64,000 nt of DNA from Acidobacteriota bacterium (GTDB taxonomy: Bacteria > Acidobacteriota > Vicinamibacteria > Vicinamibacterales > UBA2999): positions 1 to 64,000 of the forward strand of contig CANIBQ010000011.1 in NCBI GenBank assembly GCA_947465645.1, read 5' to 3'. A program made the translations under genes and the position numbers. The notes beneath the pieces were generated by a model. The model worked only from the letters and a program-made list of their open reading frames with translations. It ran no database searches and was not told the origin of the DNA. Each line of letters opens with the position of its first letter. Positions within the stretch are counted from its first letter, which is position 1. This document shows positions 54,251 to 62,519 of this stretch, in pieces.

Positions 54251-56176
54251 TCACGCTTCACTGGCTCTGGGAAGAAGGACGCGGAATGTGGTCCCGCGGC
54301 CGGGCGTCGACTGCACCTCGACTTCCCCGTCATGCATCTGGATGATGCGGTAGACCATCGACAGCCCGATGCCTGTCCCATGATCCTTCGTCGTGAAGTA
54401 GAGGTCAAAGATCTTTCCGAGGTGTTCGGGCGGAATGCCGACGCCCGTGTCTTCGACGCGCACCTCCAGCCGGTCGCGCGACGCGGTGGCGCCCGCGAGC
54501 CGGAGCGTACCGCCGTTGGGCATCGCCTGGCAGGCGTTGATTGCCAGGTTGAGGAATGCCTGCCTGAGCATGGCAGCATCGCCGTTGATGCTGGGCAGCG
54601 ACGCGGGCGCGTCCACCTCGACTTTCACGTGATGCTTCTCCGCCTCCGGCGCGAGCACCGGGACGATCTCGTCGAACAGCGACGCGAGGCTGACCGGCTG
54701 CAGGCGGATGTCTTCCGGGCGGGTGAACTTCAGGAACCCCTGCACCACCTCGTCGAGCCGGCGGACCTCGTTCTCGATGATCTCGACGTGCTGCAGCGCG
54801 CCTTCCATGGGCGCGGTCGTCGCGGACTCGCGCGCCGCGGCAGCGAGACCGAGGCCGCCTGACGCCGCCACCGGCTGCCGCGCGGAGACCACCGCCCCGC
54901 CGCGGATCTTCGTCCGCAGCAGCTCGAGGTGGATCATCATCGCGTTGAGCGGGTTCTTGACCTCGTGGGCGATGCCGGCGGTGAGCCGGCCAAGCGCGAC
55001 CAGCTTCCGGGAATAGGCGATGGTCGACTGCATCCGCGAGAGATAGGCGACGTCGCGCGCGACCAGCAGCACGCCGACCAGCTCGCCGTCCTTGCCCTCG
55101 ATGGCGTTGGTCATCAGGAGCAAGCTGTGGGTTCCAGGTTCTGAGTTCCGGGTTCCGGGTTCGACGGTTCCAGGTTCGACGGTGCCGGGTTCGGTTTCGA
55201 CGGGGCCGCGCGAGCGTCTCGTGGCCAGCGTCTCTTCGACAATCTGCCGGTAGGGATGGCCGTCGGGCAGCAGCCCCCGCAGCGCGCCGCCGATGCCAGT
55301 GGCCGGGAGCGTCGATTCCATCGCGGGGTTGCTGAACAGCAGCTCGCCCGAGGGGTTGAACAGCGCCACCGCATCCTCGAGGTGCTCGACCGCCGACTGC
55401 AGGTTCGCCTTCTGCCCCGCAAGCAGCGTCCGGTCCGCGGAGAGTTGCTGGCTGACGTTGTTGAAATAGGTGCCGAGCTCTCCGAACTCGTCACCCGGCG
55501 GCAGATCGAGGGTGACGCCGAACTCGCCCTTGCCGAGGCGCGTCAGCCCGCTGCGGATCACGTGGATCGGCCGGAGCATCACCTGCGCGAGCAGCGCCGC
55601 GACCAGGATCGCCACCGCCAGCGCCACCGCCGCCGTCAACAGCGCCGGCTGCAGCGAGGCGGTCAGCGCCTGCCGCATCAGCAGCGTCGAGACGCCTATC
55701 CGGATCGATCCGAACGGCGTCTCGTTCAGCATCATCGGCTGCCGGACCTCGAGCGTCTGCCCTTCCTGCGAGTAGATCACCCGGAGCTGCTCGAGCGGTC
55801 CTGCGCCGGTCAGCGTCGCCATGTCCGCCCGCTCGGGGAGCCTGCGTCCCACCATGGTCATGTCGCTGTCGGCGATGACCGTGCCCCCGGCGTCGAGGAT
55901 GGCGGCGTCAGTGACGCTCTCGCCGTAGATGGCGGATTCGAGGATCGCGCGCAGCCCAGGGTCGGCGCGCAAGGCGGGATACGGGTCCTGGCTTTCGCCG
56001 ACGACCTCGCGGGCGCGGTGGAAGATCGCGTTCGAGAGGAGCTGGCCGCGCGCGTAGCTCTCGTGCAGCACGACGCCGGCAAGGCGGGTCACAAACAGCG
56101 CGCTCAGCGCCACGACGGCGACGCCGACGATGACGGTCACGCCGACGATCTGTTTCGCCTTGATGCTCAGACGCAT
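54251..56176 (-). CDS. PAS-containing sensor histidine kinase
   Basis: A 641-residue kinase with an N-terminal helix (VGVTVIVGVAVVALSALFV), a periplasmic sensor region, a second helix (LLTAAVALAVAILVAALLAQ), HAMP, and a PAS domain (LEDAVALFNPSGELLFSNP). HisKA has the His in AGIAHEVKNPLNAM and HATPase_c has AINACQAMPNG and GTGIGLSMVYRI. Inside the PAS domain, residues about 326-349 (ETEPGTVEPGTVEPGT and on) come from a tandem repeat. It lies downstream of an NtrC-type regulator gene with a 46-base repeat-rich gap, making a two-component pair. Confidence 0.9.
   Translation of the reverse strand: MRLSIKAKQIVGVTVIVGVAVVALSALFVTRLAGVVLHESYARGQLLSNAIFHRAREVVGESQDPYPALRADPGLRAILESAIYGESVTDAAILDAGGTVIADSDMTMVGRRLPERADMATLTGAGPLEQLRVIYSQEGQTLEVRQPMMLNETPFGSIRIGVSTLLMRQALTASLQPALLTAAVALAVAILVAALLAQVMLRPIHVIRSGLTRLGKGEFGVTLDLPPGDEFGELGTYFNNVSQQLSADRTLLAGQKANLQSAVEHLEDAVALFNPSGELLFSNPAMESTLPATGIGGALRGLLPDGHPYRQIVEETLATRRSRGPVETEPGTVEPGTVEPGTRNSEPGTHSLLLMTNAIEGKDGELVGVLLVARDVAYLSRMQSTIAYSRKLVALGRLTAGIAHEVKNPLNAMMIHLELLRTKIRGGAVVSARQPVAASGGLGLAAAARESATTAPMEGALQHVEIIENEVRRLDEVVQGFLKFTRPEDIRLQPVSLASLFDEIVPVLAPEAEKHHVKVEVDAPASLPSINGDAAMLRQAFLNLAINACQAMPNGGTLRLAGATASRDRLEVRVEDTGVGIPPEHLGKIFDLYFTTKDHGTGIGLSMVYRIIQMHDGEVEVQSTPGRGTTFRVLLPRASEA
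55131..55196. repeat. GGTTCC/GGTTCGACGG tandem repeat in the PAS domain
   Basis: A GGGTTCC and GGTTCGACGG tandem array, in frame, encodes repeated EPGT units in a loop of the PAS domain (residues about 326-349). Nothing comparable sits in the rest of the gene. Confidence 0.85.
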
Positions 56177-56180
56177 GACA

Positions 56181-56221
56181 GGTCAAAGGTCAAAGGGAAA
56201 AGGGCAAAGGTGATCCTTTGA
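56181..56221. repeat. GGTCAAAGG tandem repeat between kinase and regulator
   Basis: A short GGTCAAAGGTCAAAGGG run and its inverted copy (CCTTTGACC) fill the gap between the NtrC-type gene and its kinase gene. A related run lies at 5134-5160. Confidence 0.75.
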
Positions 56222-56222
56222 C

Positions 56223-57614
<1,392 letters not shown>

Positions 57615-57685
57615 CAGTCGATGTTAGCCTGTAGTTTTTACACGGTCCAGCCAGCAGTCCATGCCCTCAACCTTGATACGCCCCG

Positions 57686-57734
57686 TTCCGGGGTCTGACC
57701 CCGGAACGCTCCGTCACCGGGGTCTGACCCCATG
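57686..57734. repeat. Two GGGGTCTGACCCC palindromes ahead of the CPBP protease
   Basis: Copies at 57692-57706 and 57719-57732 (CCGGGGTCTGACCCCGG form) lie directly upstream of the CPBP protease start. The ATG (57732) follows the second copy, and the start context (CCCCATGACC) is repeat-derived. Confidence 0.85.
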
Positions 57735-58424
57735 ACCCGGCTCGTCGCCATCGTCGAAATCATCCTGTGCTCCAGCGTGCCCACCCAGCTTGCCCTTGCG
57801 GGACTGCTGAGGATCGCGGGGTTCCCGATGTTCGGGCCCGATGGCGGGCTCTCGTTGCCGTTTGTGGTGCTCCTCTCGGTGGGCGACACGGCGCTGCTGA
57901 TCGTGCTGATGGTCGTCATCACACGGTCCCACGGCGACAGCGTCCGCGAGCTCTGGCTGGGGACGGGGCCGATCAGGCCGGAGGTGGTTCGAGGGATCCT
58001 GCTGATCCCGGTCGTCTTCGTGCTGGTGGTGGTGCTGCTGAACGGGCTGCGGCTGGTGGCGCCGTGGCTGCACAACGTCGAGACCAACCCGCTCGAGCAG
58101 CTCGCGCGCACGCCAGGTGACGCGGCGCTCTTCGCGGTGGTCGGCATCCTCGCCGGCGGGCTGCGCGAGGAGCTGCAGCGCGCCTTCCTGCTGCGGCGGT
58201 TCGAGCGGCACCTTGGCGGCGCGATGGTCGGGGTGGTCGTCCTCAGCACCGCGTTCGGTCTCGGACACATGGTCCAGGGGTGGGACGCCGCGATTACGAC
58301 CGGTGCACTCGGCGCATTCTGGGCGATTGTCTACCTGCGCCGGCGCAGCTCGGTGGCGCCGATCGTCAGCCACTCGGGGTTCAACTCGCTGGAAATTCTC
58401 AGGGTGGCGGTCTGGGGGGGTTAG
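57732..58424 (+). CDS. CPBP-family intramembrane metalloprotease
   Basis: A 230-residue protein with about seven helices. The family's three motifs are in order: EELQRAFLLRRF (EExxxR), GLGHMVQGWD (with His) and VSHSGFNSLEI (HxxxN-type). It would be a zinc endopeptidase working within the membrane, related to CaaX prenyl proteases and bacteriocin-immunity proteins. The start lies within a GGGGTCTGACCCC repeat. Convergent with the winged-helix/zinc gene at its end. Substrate unknown. Confidence 0.9.
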   Translation: MTRLVAIVEIILCSSVPTQLALAGLLRIAGFPMFGPDGGLSLPFVVLLSVGDTALLIVLMVVITRSHGDSVRELWLGTGPIRPEVVRGILLIPVVFVLVVVLLNGLRLVAPWLHNVETNPLEQLARTPGDAALFAVVGILAGGLREELQRAFLLRRFERHLGGAMVGVVVLSTAFGLGHMVQGWDAAITTGALGAFWAIVYLRRRSSVAPIVSHSGFNSLEILRVAVWGG

Positions 58425-58432
58425 GGCTTTGG

Positions 58433-58732
58433 CTAAGCCTTTGGTCTTTGGTCCTTACCCTTTAGGAGGACCATGGGTTCGAACACGCGCGTTCCTTTGC
58501 AGGCGGGACACTTGCCGGGCTTCGACAGCTTGTCTTCACCGAACACGAAGTCGCAGGATTTGCACCGCGCTGGGATGACGTCAATGTCGTGTCCGGCGGC
58601 GCGCGCCGAACGCAGCGCATGGCGGAGATCGTCCTCGACGTCGCCGCGCGCCATCCCCAGCTCTCGGGCGAGCCACGAAACCGACCGCGGTTCGTGGGAG
58701 AGCAGGTCGATGAGGTAGCGACGGAGAGTCAT
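58433..58732 (-). CDS. Small winged-helix/zinc-ribbon predicted transcriptional regulator
   Basis: A 99-residue protein. Residues 1-55 form a winged-helix-like unit (YLIDLLSHEPRSVSWLARELG, then VEDDLRHALRSARAAG). Residues 55-80 carry two CxxC pairs (ARCKSCDFVFG and KCPACKG), a zinc ribbon. This layout matches small archaeal/bacterial predicted DNA-binding proteins. The last residues (KGKDQRPKA) come from an AAAGACC-type repeat. No target is visible; it lies between a convergent protease gene and the SurA-like gene. Confidence 0.8.
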   Translation of the reverse strand: MTLRRYLIDLLSHEPRSVSWLARELGMARGDVEDDLRHALRSARAAGHDIDVIPARCKSCDFVFGEDKLSKPGKCPACKGTRVFEPMVLLKGKDQRPKA

Positions 58733-58738
58733 AGCTAG

Positions 58739-58809
58739 TAAGCAGTAGGCGGTAAGCAGTAGGCAGGAAGGTTCAGGTTCGTGCTGCCTACTGCCTACTG
58801 TCTACTGCT
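58739..58809. repeat. AGCAGTAGGC inverted repeat
   Basis: Left arm 58739-58765 (AGTAAGCAGTAGGC and on) and right arm 58784-58809 (GCCTACTGCCTACTGTCTACTGC) are complementary. The right arm encodes the last eight codons and the stop of the SurA-like gene. Confidence 0.87.
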
Positions 58810-59537
58810 CCGCGCGGCAGAATAACCTCCGCGCGCTGCTTGAGGTCCCCCATCCACTGGGCGATCGTGGCGGCGCGCCTCGCCGCGGCGGCGCGCTGGC
58901 GCGCCACCGGCTCGGCTTCTTCGAACGGGATCGGCGCGCCGTTGCGCGTGAACTCGCCCGGGCGCGCGCGGTAGTACTCCGTCACTTCCTGATCGCTCAC
59001 CTGAACGGTCAACCCGAATCGCTGGTTGAGATACGCCTGGATGCGCAACGTGTCGCGTGCCAGGTCGCGGATCCGTGCCTCGTCCAGGCCGGTGGACTGC
59101 ATCACGTCGGCAAGCCGGGCCCCTGCGCGCGCCTTCATCGCCGCGACATCCGCGTCGACGGCCGTGATGTCGGGCTCGGGCGGCGCGAACCGCGCGACCT
59201 CCGCGAGCACCAGCTGCCGCTCGATCAGCCGGTCGATCGCCACCCCCTGCTGATCCCCTGCCGGCGGCACCGCCACGATCCCCAGCGCGATCGCGGCGTT
59301 CACGTCGGTGAACGTGATCGCGCTGTTGCCGACACGGGCAACGACCTTGTCGAGCAGCTGCTGCGCGGGGAGCGGCGACAGGCACCCCATGAGAATCGCG
59401 ACAATCAGCCAGCTGCGGCGACACACGCCTTCACGGAACACCGAGGCACCGAGGCACTGAGATTTTTTTTTTGAAACCTGTTCCGGCCTCGGTGCCTCGG
59501 TGCCTCGGTGTTCCGGCGAGGTGAAGAGCGTGCCCAT
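58788..59537 (-). CDS. SurA-like periplasmic chaperone with repeat-derived ends
   Basis: A 249-residue protein from ATG 59537; an internal GTG at 59426 (VCRRSWLIVAILMGCLSPLPAQQ) gives a normal signal peptide and may be the true start, as the first 36 residues are mostly repeat. The mature part has the SurA N-domain start (LLDKVVARVGNSAITFTDVN) and a helical domain with RLIERQLVLAEVARF, RDLARDTLRIQAYLNQRFG and VSDQEVTEYY, but no PPIase domain. SurA-type chaperones guide outer-membrane proteins to BAM. The last eight residues come from another repeat. It follows the TamA-like gene directly. Confidence 0.8.
   Translation of the reverse strand: MGTLFTSPEHRGTEAPRPEQVSKKKSQCLGASVFREGVCRRSWLIVAILMGCLSPLPAQQLLDKVVARVGNSAITFTDVNAAIALGIVAVPPAGDQQGVAIDRLIERQLVLAEVARFAPPEPDITAVDADVAAMKARAGARLADVMQSTGLDEARIRDLARDTLRIQAYLNQRFGLTVQVSDQEVTEYYRARPGEFTRNGAPIPFEEAEPVARQRAAAARRAATIAQWMGDLKQRAEVILPRGAVDSRQ
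59434..59515. repeat. CACCGAG inverted repeat in the SurA-like leader
   Basis: Arms 59434-59457 and 59488-59515 (CTCGGTGCCTCGG) are complementary, with a poly-A/T stretch (59464-59472) in the loop. They lie in the first 36 codons of the SurA-like gene and resemble the CACGGAG family at 6426 and 43975. Confidence 0.9.
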
Positions 59538-62519
59538 TTAGAAAGCCTGCCCCAACGAAATATGCAGAACGCTGCGCCTCTCGAGCCGGCCGGGTGAGAG
59601 CTCGCGTCGATCGAGCTTGAAACCGAGGTCGATGCGGATGGGACCGACCGGCGATCGGTAGCGGAGGCCGATGCCGGCGGCGGAGCGGAGCTCGCGCAGG
59701 TCGATATCGGTGGCCCACTGAAACACGTTCCCGGCGTCGATGAATCCCACGCCGCCGAAGTCCCCGAACATCGCCACGCGCATCTCGGCGTTGAGGACGA
59801 CCAGCCCGTTGCCGCCGGTCGGGAACCCGGTGGGACTGATGGTGGCGCTGGTGCCGAGCCGATCGAGCGAGAAGCCGCGCACGGTGGTGTCGCCGCCGGC
59901 AAAGAAGCGCTCGCTCGCCGGCAGATCCTGCACGATGTCGACGATCGGCTGGCCATCGCCGCCCCTGACCGGCTCGCCACCGGGCGCCAGCCTCGGTACG
60001 GCGCGGCGGAAGCCATGGGCGGCGCCGAGTCGCGCGCCCAACGCCAGGATCGTCCGCCGCGGCGAGGGCACCCGGTAGAACGTGAATCCCTGCACGAAGG
60101 TCCTCACGAAGCCGACCTCGGACCCCATCACCCGCGCCGCCAGCTCGTTGTCGACGATCGTGAAAGTGCCGCCATCCGGATCCAGCACGTCGTTCCGGGT
60201 GTCCCTGATCAGCGACGTGGACACCTTCGAGATGCGGACCTGCGGGAACAGCCGGTCGATGAGCGGCTTTTCCTCGTCGGTGAACCGCTCGTCGAAGAGC
60301 CTGGTGTGCTCGTAGGAATAACGCGCAGCCGCGCTGTAGCGACGCGGCAGGCGGACGCCCGCTTCGGCGCGGACCTCGCGCGTGATGAAGTTGAAGCTCG
60401 ACCTGATGGCCTGGTCGAGAATCCCGGTAACGAGCACGTCGGCCGGCCCGTTGAAGATGCGCGGCTCGCGATAGGTGGCGTAGACGCGGTACTCGTTGAA
60501 TCCGTAGCCGCTGCCTTCGGCGGGACGGGGGAACCGGATGCCGTCCCTCGACAGGACGATATCGCGCGACCGCAGGCTGACCCGCGTAAACAGGTTGACC
60601 GACCGGTTCTTCCCCCAGAGGTTCCGCCGCCCGACCTCGAAAAACCCGCGCGGCGCAAACTCGAACCGCTCCTCCGCGGTGCCGCCTTCGCCGGTGGGGC
60701 GCAGGCGCGTGCCCCCCTCGATCCCGCCGCCGTAGCCGATCGTGGTCGGCGGCGCCTCTTCGACCTGCACCAGCACGTCGCGGCGCGGCTCGCTGCCATG
60801 CGGCAGCGGGTCGATGCGGATCCGCCGGAACAGCCCGAGCGCGGCGAGCCGCTGCTGGCTCTCGGGGATCTGTGAGTAGCCGAGCGGCTGCCCGGCCTTC
60901 ATCGTCAGCTCGCGCTCGATCGTTTCGAGGCTGGTCCGCTGGTTGCCGACGATGATCACGTGGTCCACCAGGATCTGCGGGCCTTCGCTGATGGAGATGC
61001 GAAGATCCGCCCGCGTGTCGTTCTCGGCGAGGGTCACGTTCGGTTCGACGACGATGCTCTCGTAGCCGCGGTTGCGGTAGTCGAGATCGATCCGGTCGCG
61101 GTCGGCGGTGAGCTCGAGCGCCGAATACGGCCGCCCCGGCGCGGTCGTCATCAGCGGGCGAAGCTGCGCGTCGGTCAGCGCCATGTTGCCGGCGAACGCA
61201 ATCGAGCCGACCAGGGTGCGCGTACCTTCGGCGACAGTGACCCGCACCTGCACGCGCACGTCCCCGTCCGCGTCCGCGTCGGCGTTGTCAGCGGCAGCGT
61301 CACCGGCAGCGTCACCACCAGCGCCGGGTAGCTCGGTCATCGACCCCTGCGCGATCGCACGCGTGTAGCCCCGGGTCCGGTAGGTGTCTCGAATCGCGCC
61401 CAGGCTCCCGTCGAGGACGCCCTGCACGAACGGCTCGCCTGGCTTCAGCCGCAGCAGCGGCAGCAGTTCGGCGGCCGGCACCGCCGCGTTCCCCACCACC
61501 TGCACATCGTCAACCAGATAGCGCCGCCCGCGCTTGACGGTGAAGGTAATGGTCAGCTCGGCCTCGCCCGGGGTGCGCACGTAGGAGGATGTCGCGTTCC
61601 GGTAGCCGCGGGCCCGCAGGTATTCCTCGATCGCGAAGTTCGCGTCCTCGAGGAGATCCTCGTCAACCGAGCCCTCGACCTGGACCGGGACGAGCCGCTC
61701 GCGATCGGCATCCGGCAGCGGGTCGCCGGCAAAGGCGATCATCACGAGCGGGCCGCGCTCGACGTTGACGTTCACCGAGGCGGTGCCGCCGGCCTCGAAC
61801 CGGACGCTGTGCACGGCGCGCGCTTCGTAATACCCGCGTCCGCGGAGCGTGGCGGCGTACCGGTCCAGCGCTTCGGTGACGTTCTCCTCGTCATACGGCG
61901 CGCCGGCGCGCAGCGGAATGTTCCCGAGCACGGCACGGCTGGCGCCGTCCACCTCGTCGACGTTGACGGCACCGATGATCGCCCTGGGTCCCGACACGAT
62001 CTCCAGGGCCATGGTGGCGCGGTCCGGGTCGTGCGACTCCTCGATTCGCGGCGTGACGCGCGCCTGTGCATAGCCGCGCTGGCGATAGAACGCGCGCAGC
62101 GCTTCCGCCACTTCCTCGGCGCGGCCCGCGGGGGGCGCGGCGGAATACCGTTCGGTCAGCAACCGCCGGAGGTCGCCTTCGTCCAGTCCGAGCTGCCCCC
62201 TGAACTCGACGCGGTCAACGGGATGGAGGGGAAAGAGAAGCCATCGCACCCGGACGCCCCCTGGAACGGGCTCCGAGGCCGCCTCGACGTTGTCGAAGCG
62301 GTTGAGGCTCATGAGGTGGGTGACCGTCTCGCGCACGTCGCGCATCGAGAGCGGCTCGCCCGGCGTTGTTTCGATCAGGCCACTGATCAAGCGGTCGTCG
62401 AGGGGGCGGCCCTCCTGCTCGATGCGGACGTCCACGATCGGCTGCCCGGGCTGGGCTGACGCAGGGATAACTCCCAACGCCCAAATCCCAAAGCCCCAAG
62501 CCCAAAGCTCACAGCGCAT
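59538..62519 (-). CDS. TamA/BamA-like Omp85 outer-membrane assembly protein with extra POTRA domains
   Basis: A 993-residue Omp85 protein. Its leader (ELWAWGFGIWALGVIPASAQ) is partly repeat-derived. Seven POTRA-like units can be counted, each with a strand such as VDRVEFRG, YLVDDVQVVGN, LVGSIAFAGN or ILVDHVIIVGN. Between two of them lies an acidic run (AAGDAAADNADADADGD). The barrel has FFAGGDTTVRGFSLDRLG (the VRGF lid loop), FGGVGFIDAGNVF and a final Phe. It would insert outer-membrane proteins with TamB. Its ATG overlaps the tamB-like stop (TGATG). Confidence 0.92.
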   Translation of the reverse strand: MRCELWAWGFGIWALGVIPASAQPGQPIVDVRIEQEGRPLDDRLISGLIETTPGEPLSMRDVRETVTHLMSLNRFDNVEAASEPVPGGVRVRWLLFPLHPVDRVEFRGQLGLDEGDLRRLLTERYSAAPPAGRAEEVAEALRAFYRQRGYAQARVTPRIEESHDPDRATMALEIVSGPRAIIGAVNVDEVDGASRAVLGNIPLRAGAPYDEENVTEALDRYAATLRGRGYYEARAVHSVRFEAGGTASVNVNVERGPLVMIAFAGDPLPDADRERLVPVQVEGSVDEDLLEDANFAIEEYLRARGYRNATSSYVRTPGEAELTITFTVKRGRRYLVDDVQVVGNAAVPAAELLPLLRLKPGEPFVQGVLDGSLGAIRDTYRTRGYTRAIAQGSMTELPGAGGDAAGDAAADNADADADGDVRVQVRVTVAEGTRTLVGSIAFAGNMALTDAQLRPLMTTAPGRPYSALELTADRDRIDLDYRNRGYESIVVEPNVTLAENDTRADLRISISEGPQILVDHVIIVGNQRTSLETIERELTMKAGQPLGYSQIPESQQRLAALGLFRRIRIDPLPHGSEPRRDVLVQVEEAPPTTIGYGGGIEGGTRLRPTGEGGTAEERFEFAPRGFFEVGRRNLWGKNRSVNLFTRVSLRSRDIVLSRDGIRFPRPAEGSGYGFNEYRVYATYREPRIFNGPADVLVTGILDQAIRSSFNFITREVRAEAGVRLPRRYSAAARYSYEHTRLFDERFTDEEKPLIDRLFPQVRISKVSTSLIRDTRNDVLDPDGGTFTIVDNELAARVMGSEVGFVRTFVQGFTFYRVPSPRRTILALGARLGAAHGFRRAVPRLAPGGEPVRGGDGQPIVDIVQDLPASERFFAGGDTTVRGFSLDRLGTSATISPTGFPTGGNGLVVLNAEMRVAMFGDFGGVGFIDAGNVFQWATDIDLRELRSAAGIGLRYRSPVGPIRIDLGFKLDRRELSPGRLERRSVLHISLGQAF
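62468..62513. repeat. GGCTTTGGG tandem repeat in the TamA-like leader
   Basis: On the coding strand, GGGCTTGGGGCTTTGGGATT and further copies encode the hydrophobic core of the leader. Related words lie at 58427-58465 and 54153-54185. Confidence 0.8.
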
